From positions 18,300,270 to 18,364,269 of the forward strand of contig OX637398.1 of the NCBI GenBank assembly GCA_951799425.1: DNA of 64,000 nucleotides, written 5' to 3'. Under the pieces are notes generated by a model, which did no database searches, was not told the origin of the DNA, and was given only the letters and a program-made list of their open reading frames with translations. A program made the position numbers and the translations under genes. The stretch is from Ilex aquifolium (Eukaryota > Streptophyta > Magnoliopsida > Aquifoliales > Aquifoliaceae). Shown here in pieces: positions 22,757-35,585 of the stretch (position 1 is its first letter; the number at the start of each line of letters is the position of its first letter).

Positions 22757-24568
22757 TCATATTGCTGTCGGCACACGTTTTACACTTAAAAAGAAACCCA
22801 AAATGTTCTAAGCTTTAGGTTTACCCTGATCAACACCATCTTCACTAAGTTAGTTTAAGGATTTAGATTATCTCACAGAGGGGGAGAGAGAGAGAGATTG
22901 CTTCTTCAACTGAGGTTCCTTGTCGGGTGGACCACGTCCACATATCAAAAGAAGCAGGTTTAGTTTAAAAGGGTCGTGTGATGTCACCTGGAAACATATT
23001 CTACTGAGAAATAATCATTGTTTTATTGTCCGCTAAACAACTGATTTGCTTGCTCTGTTGGGTTTCTACCCAATATATCTAAACCCCTACTTTGTATGTC
23101 TCAAGTGCCAAGTCTTTAGGGTTTCATGTCCATGCAGACAGTGGACGTCCACATACAATATTATATACGTGTCTGTCTCTATAAAAGACTTCTAGCATCT
23201 TCATGATCACTAAGTGCCAGCTAATTCTTGACAAAGTTTACAGAATGTCACAGTCATTGGAGATAAGAAACGGAAAAAAAAAAACATAAATATATATATA
23301 TATATATGATTCGATATATTATGTGAAATATAAAACACATCATCATGATTACCATCATCTATACTTACTCAGACTCTCTAAATATTGTGAGATCTCGATT
23401 CCTAATTTCTTATCATATCTTGAATATTTCTAATACAACATTAAGCATAGATAATATCGTCAAGGGCTCTCTCAGCTATGAAATGAAAGTTGATATTGCT
23501 CTCCCAGCAATAATGAACTCGAACACGGTGATCCCCTAACATCTTACTTGTTTGTCACTGCTTTGGAGGTCCTTAATTTGATACTTTGGCAAATATTTTT
23601 ATATAGCAAATATCATTGCTTTGTTCGATGGATATCTCGTAAGTATCGGTAGAACATACGGAATTCATCTTTCAGATAATTAAAATTCTTAATTACGGAA
23701 AAAAAAAAAAAGTTCAAATTCTATTAGGGGTTCACGAAAATCCAACTTATTCAGCTCTCCTTTGTTGATGATCATATGTTATTCTGCTATGGGGATGTGA
23801 ATTCAGCTAAGGTGCCTAAAGATTTACTAAAGCAGTTTTAATTCACTAATAGAAAAATGGAAAACATGAGTGATAATATGTTTTCCATCCTTCAAGAGAC
23901 AAATTTTTTCTTCCCTTCTTTGGGTTTGATAAGAAATATGAAAAGTAGGAAGGATTTTTTTTTTTTTTTTTTTTTTTTGTATTTGATAAGATGGGAATTT
24001 TTTTTTTTTTTCTAAAAAAAATATAAATACATATTTTAGCATTATATTTATATATGAAATTAATGTATACATAATATGTAATTGATAAATATAATATATA
24101 AACAAATAACATACATTTCAACACACACAATTAACTTTCTATCCACTTTTGCTCCTACTTTTGGAGGGATTGATTTTAGTGAGTTGGAAGGAAAGTTAAT
24201 TCATCAACTTTTCTATCTTTCCTATTTTTCTTCTTTACCAAACTTGATGTCTTATTTATCTCTCCAACTTTTCATTATTCTATTTTTTTATTGTACCAAA
24301 TAAAGCATAAAGGATTGCAAGCTAACCGAACCAAGAGTGCTATATTCTTCTATGCAGCGCAACCTGAAGACTAGGCATTCCCTTGATCTCAGCTGGACTG
24401 AGAAGCCAGCAATGTTCCTAATGTTTTGCAATTTCATATGGATAACCGTGATTATCTTTGGATAAATCTGCATTATTTTCTTATTGAGAATGACTAACCT
24501 TTGGAGATTTGTAGTTACATCCCAGCATTAGGCCGTATTCATATGAACCATCGTCTGTATTTCTATAA
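22757..24568. other. Intergenic, no gene supported
   Basis: Contains a TATA-like ctctataaaagac near 23180 with only a 14-codon frame behind it, a (TA)n run at 23289-23307, and T runs at 23957-24011. I see no coding region. Confidence 0.45.
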
Positions 24569-26030
24569 TGTTAGGAAATTGATTTTTTAATTGGCTAATT
24601 ATGAGGTCACGTGTAAATATCCAAACTAAATCTCTGGTCATGATGCTATGAAATTGAAGACCAAAGCAAAGAAGGAAGATGAAATCCAAGCTACAAAATC
24701 ACATTTTTAACACTTCATGGAATCCTTCAAAGCTTAGATGAAGGTAATGACCTAGAAAGTTAGTTACCTCGGTGTTTTTACTTTGGTTTACTTAATTTAA
24801 ATAAAATTAAATTTAGGATATGTTTCAGACATAACTCTTGCTCTTTTGATTGAATTTTTTTTTTTGAAACTCAAACGTTTTGAAAACCCTGATGTATCAT
24901 GGAATGGACTCTTGTTGAATAACGTTTCTTGTTGCTCAATAAGGTAAGTTATTGTTGTGTTCTAAGCTTAAAAACTAGTAGGGATTGCTGGAAACTCGTT
25001 GGCTTACGACTCGAGCGGTCTCTAAACATTTAAGAGAAAATCGAAGAAAATGGGAAACAGGACAGCAACCACTGTTGGCTAGACCACTCGAGCGGTTTGC
25101 TAGACACCTTGAGTGACCTAGAGACCGCTCGAGCATTGAATTTTATTGTCTTGACATTCCAGTGACCATCGCACGATAACTGCGTGCTAAAAGTTTGAGT
25201 AGTCCCTAGCGAGTTTGAGTTTTCTTGTGTCCTAGTTAAACTCTATTTATGTCATCTATATAAACGGACTAGTCTTTTTTCAATAGGGTAAACCATTATA
25301 GTTAGAATATAGTTTCATACATCAGCTAAAGAGCCAAGAACAAACACTAGTCCCTCAACATCTAAAGGCCAAAAATCTATAAAGATTAATCTTGTTCTCC
25401 GGCTTCAAACTTGAAGAATAGAAATCTAGGTGAAACCCATAGTGGTGAAGAGATCTTAGGAGGATTCTAAAAAGATCAAGGAGAATTTCAAGGTTGGATC
25501 ATAGAGCTTAGTTCGTCGCCCAGTGAAACTAATACTCAAGAGCTTGTGGTGGATTTCGAAGTGAAGATTAAATAGAAAAAACATCTAATCATGGTATAAG
25601 TTGAAGTGTAAGACTTTGAACTTGTAATCTAACTTTGAGTATAATAGTTTATACTAGGTGGGCTACGATCCCATGATTTTTTTCAGAGAGGGTTTCTTCG
25701 CAAAAATTATTTATCTTGTGTTGTGCTTGTTTCTTCTCTACTCTACACATATTTGTTATTTTTATACTTACCATGTGTTTTATAATATGTTTGAATTATT
25801 GATTCATTTTATTTATCACCTTGTGGTTAGTTTAATTGGTTGAAGGGTTTTGGATGGATTATGCATTGTGATTGATTGTGGAATTTGGGGATTTTGCATA
25901 TCATCCAAGGGTTTGTCAATCAAATTGAGAGGTTTAAAGCATTAATTGATAATTGAGTGAATTAGGTTTTTGACTGGGCATAACTTTTGCATCCAGTGCT
26001 TCAAACCTATTCACTCTCCTCTCCCTCCTA
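24569..26030 (+). mobile_element. Copia-type LTR, probably solo (ends approximate)
   Basis: Starts tgttaggaaattg. The distal part looks like the R-U5 region of large copia LTRs: atcccatgatttttttcag, then gagggtttcttcgcaaa, and a final caaacctattcactctcctc. Three inverted/direct copies of CTCGAGCGGT-type motifs lie at 25010-25140. No gag-pol is attached on either side. The right end and target duplication were not fixed. Confidence 0.5.
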
Positions 26031-29000
26031 TAGGTCAGCCTAGGCAAGACTCCATGTCTCTTACAAGAGTGTCGAGCAATCCAAGTCGCACTCTCATATA
26101 CTCATCTCATCGTCAATGAAATATTTAGTTTTGGGGGAAAGAGAGTGATGCAAGAGATGACTGAGTAGCCGACCTCCCGATTGAAAAAGTTAACTACAAT
26201 GAATCATCAGAGAAACTCAAAAAGATGGACAGATATAACCCTCAAAGAGAGGCATGAGAAATGACTGACATCATGGCCTCCCGATTCAGAGAGTTAGAGA
26301 TGATTAACTAGGTTAGACCAAGGTGGTTCTGACACAACCTTTGTGATAAGGGTAAGATTACGGTATTGACGTCAGTATCGTGCCTTCATTAATCTCGGTC
26401 GTCGATTATGAATTGGATGATGTATAACCATTGATTGAAAAAATAATAAAATAAAAAAATGTAGACGACACATTTCTATTGGTTAAAAAATGCAGGTACG
26501 GTACCATAATGCTTCCCCTTTGACCAATGGGAAGGCGATGTTCACAGGCTAATAGGGTTTCTAACTTTCTTAGTTTAGTAGCCAAGTTCCAAATGTATTA
26601 TTATGTGTGATTGGCAGCTTGTAGAAGCTACCTAGACACTACAGTCTAGTCATCTAGCTTGTGTTTGTTAACAAGAAACAGCAACAAAAATCAAACAATG
26701 TCGCAATTGATCTTCATTTTAGGTATTAACTTAAACTAACTTGATGCTAACTTGGACCAGTGAGGTTTTCCTCTCAAATATGTGACATTGACAGTTACTC
26801 TCTAATTCGTTAAGCACTTAATTAAACAATTTCAAACCCTAATATTAAATGAATACAAATAGCAATGAAGAGCGCAGTAAAGATAATATAAAAAAGCACT
26901 TCTTTTACGTCTAATACACGTGAATCGTAGTAGTGAGAATTCAACTACCAACTTCAACTTTTTAAACTATTTATTGCACAACAACCCTAATACATAGCCT
27001 AAAAAATTAATGTGGGGTCTAGAAAATCTGTGCTAATTTCATCGTATCTTTAGGCTTTCAATTATAATTTCGCGTCAAAAGTTTCACTTTCGCTTATGGG
27101 GTCAAGCCTTACAGCCTATTGGTTTTCACCCAAGTGCGCCGTCAGTGGATTCGGCCCTCCTCTATGTATTTTTATTATTTTTTAAAAATTTAAATCATCC
27201 ATCGTAAATTTAACTATAATTCACTGTATATAAGTGGATCATCTATTAATGATGCAGGGTCATTTACCGCTTACGAAAATCAAGAGAAAGTATACTTATG
27301 AGATCAAAAAATACAAGGTTAGGAAGCTAAGACTTTTTTTTTTCTCTTTTTAGGAAGCTAAGACTAGCTAGCAATGTTAATTTCCCTCCAAAATGATGCT
27401 AAGACTTCTAATTATGGATCCAAATTGTTCTTCAGCCAAGTTCTCCGTCGGCGGAATTGAAACTCTCCGATATAAAGAACCCAATATATAGAAATCAATT
27501 CAAGTATAATTCACAATTTCAATTTTTGAAATTGTGAATTATAGAGTCATCCACAACAAGATAGGTGGTTCACAATTTTTGAAAATCGAGGAAAAGTACA
27601 TTTGGAAGATCTAGATCATCTCGTGGCTAATACAATACCCAAAAAAAAAGGCAGGATGGTTTCACCTAGACATTTTGGGAATACGAAATTGTAAGACTTG
27701 TTTTATGGTTTCACCTAGGATGGTTTCATTAAACAATGGTTTCTTCTTAAATGATGCTAAGACTTGGTAGTTATTGATCCATATTTAATTTAACACTGCT
27801 CAAATCTTCTCAAAGACTCCTTAGTTTTTTGACTAGGCTAGTGTCTAGTTTTCTCAACCGTTATGTCCACCATTTTGGTAATACGAATTTGTAAGACTTG
27901 TTTTATGAGCAGCCACACATTTCTATGATGTAATTTTGATAAAAATGTATGACTAGCCATACAAAAAAAAAAAAAAAAAGAAGAATTGTTGAACACTTAT
28001 ACTCTACAAAATCATTGTTTTAGCCATCAACCACTACATATTATTTGTTGGCTTAACTTCCGCAGGCAGTGACATCACATTAACAGCTAAGGACAATGAA
28101 AGATGGTGAGTTTGACAGTTAATCACCATAGAAAATAATTATATCAGACAATTCATATTAAATTATGATTATTTCAACAATCATCTCAGCTAGTATCTAG
28201 TCTTATTTTAGATATTGATCGCTTGTGGGAGATGGGTAGACGCCCTAGAGGGTCATGTAGCATAAACATTTTTCCAACTTGAGACATGAGGTGTCCTTTA
28301 TATTTTATTCTTGCTCCAACCCTAAACCCACAAACCTTCTAGGCTCTCCCCAACTCCCTCGGCTCTTAGATAAATCAAATCATTCAAGTTTTCCTAAGGT
28401 TTGGCTCAGTTTTAACTCGCTCAAACTCGTTCGTATTAGAAACTTAGCAGCATATAACCAAAAATTTTAACCATTCAATATTTGAACTGAGCCCAACAAC
28501 TTGCCACTCTGGCTCAGTGGGCTCGAACTCAATTCATTGTAAACATAATAACGTAGAATTCTTTGTTTAATGGATAAGGTATCTAACTTCTATTCAAGAA
28601 ATTGTGCGTATAAGTTGCATTGTGCATGTGTGTTTTGAACTTACTCGAGTTGAGCTTGAATTTGAGCTTGTAGTTTAAAATGAGTCAAGCTGATCCTAAA
28701 CATGTGATCTGAAAAATGAGTCGAGCTTGAGTATGTGATAGTCAATTTGAGTCAAGCTTAATGATATCAACAAAGATTAAAAGGCTCGAGCCAATTAACA
28801 CACCCTTGACCCTGCACCACCAAAGAAAACATAGGGAGACGCATTTAAATCTATGTCTATTGTAGAAAATTTTGTGTTTAACAGGTCTCTAAGCATCAAA
28901 GAAGAATAATAACATGAAGATCAAAATTTCTACTGAATCTCAGATAACAAATGATGTGGCATGTTGACAACCATTAGATAATTACTAGACGAAATTGTGA

Positions 29001-29054
29001 ATGAAATAGTATTCTTGGCCATTGCAAAGAGAATTTCACTAGAGAGAGAGACTC
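26031..29054. other. Intergenic, decayed repeats, no gene seen
   Basis: No ORF I can support over 3 kb. A perfect 17-bp hairpin is at 27506-27542. The phrase aatacgaa(a/t)ttgtaagact is repeated at about 27680 and 27881, and gatgctaagactt at about 27395 and 27753, so 27390-27900 contains an old internal duplication. Confidence 0.45.
27506..27542. repeat. Perfect 17-bp hairpin, 3-base loop
   Basis: Left arm ataattcacaatttcaa (27506-27522) and right arm ttgaaattgtgaattat (27526-27542) are exact complements around ttt. AT-rich, likely the centre of a decayed palindromic MITE. Confidence 0.8.
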
Positions 29055-30688
29055 ATGAGTGACTCACCAAGTTCATCCAATATTCCACCAAAGCCACCCG
29101 ATTTACAACCTATTAATCTACCACAAACTCAGCCTACATATGCTTCTCTCTTCAAGCAATCATCCAAACCAGTGTTAGTGGAAGAACCAGTGCCCAAGAT
29201 TGAAAAACCTATTGTATTTTATGAGGGGGAGCCTGCTCTCTACTTCACCAATGAGGAGATCAAACAATCATGCTTAACTCTTCAATATACATTAATAGGC
29301 AAGTGTGCCTATGGTAGACCAAGTCTAGGCGTGATTAGAGAAGTGATAAGGTCTAAATGGGGCTTGAGAGGTAAGTTTGAGATAGGTTCAATAGACCCAA
29401 GGCACGTGTTGATATGTTTTGAAAAGCAAGAGGATTATGAGAAGACTTGGTTAAAAGATGCTACTATCATTGAGGATTATTTGTTCAGATTATTTAAATG
29501 GTTTCCTGCATTCGTACCAGGGATTGAGTCATCCATTGTGTCTATGTGGATATCATTACCTGGATTGCCTCTAAATTATTTCAAGAAACTGTTTTTGGAA
29601 TTGCTGGTAAAACCCGTTGGCATCTGATCAATCGACACTCTCATTAGCCAGGCCTGGAATAGCAAGGGTATGTGTGGAGGTCAACCTACTCGCCAATAAT
29701 CCAAATAGAATTTGGATTGATATGGGAGTTGAGGATGCAAGATGGCAGCTGATAGTATACGAAAGGAACAAGAAATTCTGTAAAAGTTGTAGGAAGCAGG
29801 GCCATGAAGAACTTGAATGCAGGAGGAAGAAACTAATGGAGCAATTGATGGTCTCAGAAGGAAAGAATCCAGTCCCAGAATTAGCAAATGGCGAAAAGGA
29901 AACTAAGAACAAGAGCAATGGAAATAATTTTGTAAAGGCAAGTGCATAGCTGATTAAGGGGAATGAGATAATGCAAAATTCAAATTCTGGGAAACCAAAT
30001 AAGGAAACTGCAGATCAAGGCAAATCTCAGCCACAGTCAAAGCACTCAAAGCCAGCACAACAATGGAGATGAGTATGGAAGCAGCAGTAGCAGCCTAGGC
30101 AAGTCAATAACTCAATTAAGGAAACAACAGTCACATTTGGAAAGGGAATATCTTCGGTCATTACAGCGAGGGATATGGAGATGGAGAAATCTTTTACAAG
30201 ATTGGAAAAGGGTGATCATTCTGGTAAAGACAATATAGTGAAGCATGGAAAGTATATTCCTCCAAAGGAAAGTGTACAGCTGATAGATTCTGAGAATCCA
30301 GCAGGTTTCAATTCAGAACTAGTTATAGAGGTAATTGATAACGTAGAACGGTGTTCCAATGAAGAATTCAATGGACATGGCATGCAAGCCCCTGCAGTAA
30401 TTCAGGATTGGGGAGATTCAGAAAGGAGTACAGAATTTGTCTTTAAATGATGCTATGGCATGTGATAAACCCTCTGATCAAAACAATGCAACCAATCCTC
30501 CTGATCAAAACAATGAAACCAATCCTCAGGTTATGGATGGCCAGTATCAATTCAATAAGCAGTTATTAGATCCTAGGGAGTCTACATTTTTAATTGATCA
30601 CCTATATGTTTGCCTAGAAGGATCTAAAGAATGTTTAGACCATGAAAGAGGATTACAGTGTAGCAGAGAGCCACCAGATAAAGGGTAG
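29055..30688 (+). pseudogene. L1-type LINE ORF1 (DUF4283 and CCHC knuckle), broken
   Basis: ORF1 nucleic-acid-binding protein of a plant LINE. It starts at ATG 29055, with a proline-rich N terminus (PQTQPTYASLF). The DUF4283 region follows at about residues 60-190 (RPSLGVIREVIRSKWGLRG, then LFKWFPAFVPG). A frameshift near 29615 moves into IARVCVEVNLLANNPNRIW and the knuckle CKSCRKQGHEELEC. The same frame continues through stops near 29949, 30070 and 30097. A second shift near 30440 leads to a tail with the duplicated nonapeptide-like DQNNATNPPDQNNETNP, ending at 30688. ORF2 is absent: gypsy LTR leader sequence begins shortly after. Non-functional 5' fragment. Confidence 0.85.
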
Positions 30689-30718
30689 ATAAAGGGTTTC
30701 ATTCGGATGGGGAGTTTT

Positions 30719-31578
30719 CAATAAGTTCAACTAGTGTGGGGGAATTTTGGCCTTGATCTCTAGTGTTTGCCACAACTTTATGCATTGAAGACACTTCAGA
30801 TGAGCCAATTTTGGCCTTACCTCTAGTGTTTGCCATGCTGTCTCTCTGATGGTCCCACCGGGCATGTCAAAAAATATATTTGGCATATTTTCAGATTGTG
30901 AGCGTGCTAAAGTCCAAGTGGACTTAAAATCCAAACACGTACGACCTTACCTACTCGAATCGACGTAGGGTTCTAAAAATCGTGACTGTTCAGAAGACTG
31001 TAGCGAAGTGTAAGGTTTCCTTTAGATTCTTTTCTATACCTTAGAGCTTCAAGGACTTTAAATAATTTCACCAAATAGAGATGTGTGAACACTACTGTAA
31101 AGTAAATAGTGGGAATACAAAGCAACAAGTAAATTAAATTTGAATTAGGAAAATAAAACGAATACTAAACTTAACATTAAATGACAACAATAAATGATCA
31201 TCGGAGTGATGTATTAAAAGTAAAGGTTGCTCGAAGTAAGAAATAAGTAAAAAGATAGGTTGGCTCTGTGAGGAGTTTTTGTGATTGATCGTGGGATCAT
31301 TCCTGGGTAGTCTAACATTTGTTATTTATAGAAATGACTTGATTCATCTTTTTTTAGTCATGACTTATGATCATGGCCCTGTCCCTCGAGAGATGTGAAT
31401 ATGTGCTGAACCGTTTTCAACTAGCGACTCATGATGTCATATTTTTTCGTTTTTCGGGATTTCAAGAGTCATATTCGTCTAACCGTCTTGTCAATTGTCG
31501 ACTCTCATAGACTCTCTTGTGACTGTCGGATCCCCTCCACGTATCACCCTCTAATTTTACTATTTTTTGAATGTAAAT
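30719..31578 (-). mobile_element. Gypsy LTR fragment related to the LTR at 9343-10232
   Basis: From 30865 (tgtcaaaaaatatatttggc) rightward, the sequence parallels the LTR at 9343: cgaccttacctactcgaatc, a drop in identity, then ccacgtatcaccctctaat near the outer end at about 31578. To the left, ggtcccaccgggca corresponds to the leader after the 5' LTR. Same orientation (minus) but shorter and diverged. It abuts the LINE ORF1. Confidence 0.7.
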
Positions 31579-32980
31579 AATAATGCTCGATAAACAATCT
31601 CGATTACCATCGTTGATGGTCATAAAATGGCGATAAAAGTACTAAAAGGCCGAATCTCAAAACATACCCCAAAAGGCACATAGAGCAAATCATAAGTAAG
31701 CTAAGGTTATTCAACAAGCTTTGGAGGGACTGGGCCAGTCCATTCCGCATAACCTTGGACCCGATGATCAATAGGCCCTATGGAAAGAGTTACAACTGAA
31801 ACAAAAGATACTTGGGCCTTCCCCATTTCTGCATTTACGTCTGTCAATTGTGTCAGGTGAAAGAGACAAGTTTTTTGTCAAAAACTATTATACTCATAAC
31901 TGATTCATTTATTAACTTATGTCTAACGAGTCGTGTCATATCGGATTCGTGTTGTGTATGAATCGTGTATAACTGATATATAAACGAGTCGTGTATTTCT
32001 TTTGATTGACTTCACGTATACTTGATTCGTTTATTAATCGGAACGTGTTAGGTCCACTCGTTTACGAAACGGGTGGTTTAAGAAAGAGTCAAACTCTCTA
32101 ATTTTGTGTCGATTTTATATCGTATTAACGAGTCGTGTCACCTAAACTAAACATGCTGGTGTTTATTCGTTTCCTGCAATGGAGGTAAGTCTGGACCACG
32201 CTTGGGTTAAGCAGTTAGGCCCAAACATATAATCGTTAAGTCAGGCCCAAATTGTCTAAAGTTTTATCTTGTGGAGAGGAGAGTTGAGCATGCCCAAACA
32301 CAAAAAAGTACAACGAGACGAGCTGACTATGGCAAAATGTATACCAACTGTCTCTTAGGAGAGATTGTTTGATCTTTCAATATTTTGTCCTGTGCTCATG
32401 CTTTATTTTATGTATTTTTATTAGAGCCGACAATCTAGTCGTGTTAGTGTCCTGTCATTTTATATCCGTGTCAATTATTATTTAATCTAAACTCAATCTA
32501 TTATAGATAGTTTATCGAACTAAGTTCAACCCGAGCTAAAAAAACACTGATGATTTTAAAAATTGTATTAGAACTTAGTTCATTTATCATACAAAACAAT
32601 CTCAAGTTGAACCCAAGTAACTTGCTTCAACAAAAAGAAGAATAATTGAGATGATCAAGTAAACACTATCCACAACAGCCACCTAAGTTCTGATTAATTG
32701 GAAATGTCCAGAGTCAGGCAATGCAGCTAAACAACCGCATATCACGTATCCTAACGCCTTCAAAATAATCTGTCAGCCTAAGTTTATCTACACATTTCAT
32801 ATCAAGCAATAATTTTCAAGTACGAGAGTGACTAGCATTATGACACTGGTATTCGTAATACGGTTCACTAACTCAACATGAAATTTGAAGAAAAGTACAA
32901 AGTATACATTTATTCTTTTTGGGTACGAAGTATACAAAGTAAACTATATTTTTTATCTTATTCTAGTTAAGATCCCCCAA
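31579..32980. other. Intergenic; short motif-rich segment at 31888-32160
   Basis: The motif acgagtcgtgt occurs at about 31927, 31984 and 32128, with related gattcgt and gaatcgtgt variants between. It looks like a small decayed transposon end region. The rest shows nothing. Confidence 0.4.
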
Positions 32981-33007
32981 TCCTCCTCCTCCTCCTCCTC
33001 CTCCTCC
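32981..33007. repeat. (CCT)n microsatellite
   Basis: Eight to nine uninterrupted CCT units. Confidence 0.95.
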
Positions 33008-33252
33008 TTCTTTTCACGGTATATCTCTGACTCCACCATACAAACACGGTTATATATGGGTTGAGTAATAGCTAAGTAATTTTGACACAAATGCAAAGTC
33101 ATACCCATCCCTAATTAGCTAGCATCTTGGATCACAATCCCAAAAGATAAGTGTTGAAGAATGAAAAGAAGTAGAATATGTAGCTAGTTCAACTTGCAGA
33201 CAATACACTCAAATATGCACATAAAATATTATACATGCAACCAGGCTTAATA

Positions 33253-33603
33253 CCTGCAGATGCAAGAAAAGTTCATGGAAATTAAGGTCATCATGTACTT
33301 AATTGGTGTGAAAAACCATGATTTGGTAAAGAATCTTTGCTTTATATTTGTAGTTTGGTTGCAATTAACATGGAAAAAAACTCAACACTAGTCATTAGAT
33401 ATCATGAAATAACAGAATATAAGAGGATATAGCGTACCTTTTATGTTGGATTATGTCTTACTTCTACCCTGTCGTCCTGCCTCTGAATATTTGTGGCCGG
33501 GAGTGTGAAAGAGAGGGTTACAGCAGAGAGAGGCACTCTAAAGAGAGAGCGGCTGCAATGTAACATGGACCCTTTATGGGGAGAGAGAGAGAGGAACCGA
33601 TGT
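33253..33603 (-). ncRNA. Possible spliced non-coding transcript (candidate only)
   Basis: On the minus strand a TATA box at 33638-33633 is followed by a CT-rich leader (about 33575-33595). A good splice donor follows at 33438/33437 (aaaag|gtacgc), and a pyrimidine-rich acceptor at 33254/33253 (cttgcatctgcag|gt), giving a 184-bp intron. No reading frame of note spans it, so it would be a non-coding transcript or the untranslated start of a lost gene. Purely motif-based; no microRNA sequence that I know was found here. Confidence 0.25.
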
Positions 33604-33632
33604 AGTATGAGAAGTCAAGTCAAAGGTTCTCA

Positions 33633-33645
33633 TTTATAGTGCAAT
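33633..33645 (-). promoter_or_regulatory. Candidate core promoter (TATA box)
   Basis: Minus strand actataaatgagaac, about 35-60 bp upstream of a CT-rich patch of the kind common in plant 5' leaders. No annotated gene follows. Confidence 0.35.
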
Positions 33646-34807
33646 TGAGCGTAACTGAAGACGGAATGAGATCTATTTCAATATTTTTTTTTCGGTGGAT
33701 CGCATACTATGAATTCAAATTGGATCCATTATATATAATTGGGTGTCTCACTCAAAAATTATAGATAATTTTCGAAGAAAGAAAATAGAAGAAAAGAGTT
33801 TTGAAAGTGTAGTGTAAAATGGTTTGGTCCTTATTTAATTGGACCATTTACCTTGTGCAATTGTTGTAAGTGTGTCAAGCAAACAACCATAAAGTTTCGA
33901 ATTCGAATTTAAACATAGTCACTTTGTGCAAATTGAAGTGTTAGGTATGTACTTAGTTTATCCTCACGCACTCTCAACTAACGAAAACCAAATTTGAGTA
34001 CTGAAAAAATAAAATAAAATTTTAATAGAGACTAGCTGAGAACACTCTGCTTAGATTGAAATACTAATATCCCATTGAACAAGAGGGTGAAAATTATCCT
34101 TATATGCAATTTTTTTCTTGAGACATGCCACCTACCTATTATTTTCAGAGGTACAGGTTTCTACTACCTACCCCAACTTTGACAAAAGTGCTAGCAAAAC
34201 CACTCCAAATTAGTTCAGATATCCTCTGCTGACCTAGATATCGATCCATCCCCTGTTTAATAATGAATTCTTTGTAACACAGTCAGGAGAATCTTTGATT
34301 TCATCTTGTATGAGCCCAAATTAGGTCACAATTTGAGGGTGTTGATGCCAATGAATTCAACAATAGAGTTATTTTATTAAGAGCTAGTAGTGTAAAGCTG
34401 GCGACACCCCCATCTAAAAAGTCTAATAACACTGCCAGTTAAGGTCAATATTGTTGAATACTAGTTAATTGTCTTCATGCCTTTGAACGTGGCTTCTTTA
34501 TCTGTACTGCCAGCTCCAGGGACGGTGGAAACTTTCCAGGAAAAAGATGGCATCTTCAAGTCCAACGGTGTAATCTTAAATTCGACCCTTGTTGGTGACT
34601 TTTGGAATTAAACTAGTGCTTGTAATTAATAGATTGTTACAAGTACCCACGTTTACTTTGAAAAAGTTTGTAAAATATTGAAAAAAAAAAAACATATTCA
34701 TGATTGTTATCAATACAATGTCGAATGTTTTTTTTTCTTTGATAGGTGCTCGTGACAGATTAAGATACTTGTTCCACAATGTGAATGTGGTGGTTGAAGA
34801 ATTTGTC
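33646..34807. other. Intergenic, no gene seen
   Basis: AT-rich DNA with short homopolymers. No ORF, repeat or hairpin that I can support. Confidence 0.45.
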
Positions 34808-35536
34808 ATGTCTGACGAGCCCAAATTTGACTGGACCAAGCCCGATAAAAATAAATCAAGAAAGGTCCAAATATTAAAAATTCAAGAAGAAGCCCAAGTC
34901 GCTAAAACTCATTCAATCGGGTCAACCCATTCAAAAGGAGTACAGAAGGAAGTCAAATGACCAAGGGGCGCCAACAAGGAGGTCACCCATCACTTGGGCG
35001 CCGCCCACTAGGTGCCATCCATTGGGCGCCGCCCAGGCGAGCTCCCTTTTCTCCTCATTCTCCGCCTCCTATGATGATCCAAGAAAACACCAAGAGGTCA
35101 ACACCAAAGCAAGGCAAACGCCCAAAGGGCATGGGCGCCATACATGGCTGCACTTGGGCGCAGCTGGGCAGGTCACTTGGACCTGATCACTTGGATCTGG
35201 TCCCTTAGGCGCCTACTTCTCTATATTCCTCTTGCCTTGGTACACCGATACAAAGTTCAGCCCATTCCAACTCAAAGTCCAAGCTCAACATCAAGTCCAA
35301 TCCAATCAAGATTCTTCTCCGACTGAATAGGAGCACGAGGGAGAGAATGACAGGATACGGAGATCCACTCCTACCTTAACTGTGCTTACCAAAGAAGTCT
35401 ATTCCTACTGAGATTGCACTTACCAAAATAGTGGAAGACTTATTCCTCACGTCACCGCCTTACTCTAGCTATATAATGCAAGCCCTCTCAAGAATAAGGG
35501 CACACCTCCAAGATCCCACACACTTACTACACACAT

Positions 35537-35585
<49 letters not shown>

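Noticed and set aside
22604-22789. Short frame across the CT/CA microsatellite
   Set aside because: More than half is Ser-Leu and Thr-His low complexity from the dinucleotide runs.
23170-23290. TATA box followed by a short ATG frame
   Set aside because: The frame behind ATG is only about 14 codons and enters A and TA runs. No exon continues it.
33060-33250. microRNA precursor on the minus strand
   Set aside because: A weak inverted match (atgggt...acccat) exists but pairing is short, and none of the conserved plant miRNA sequences I could recall is present.
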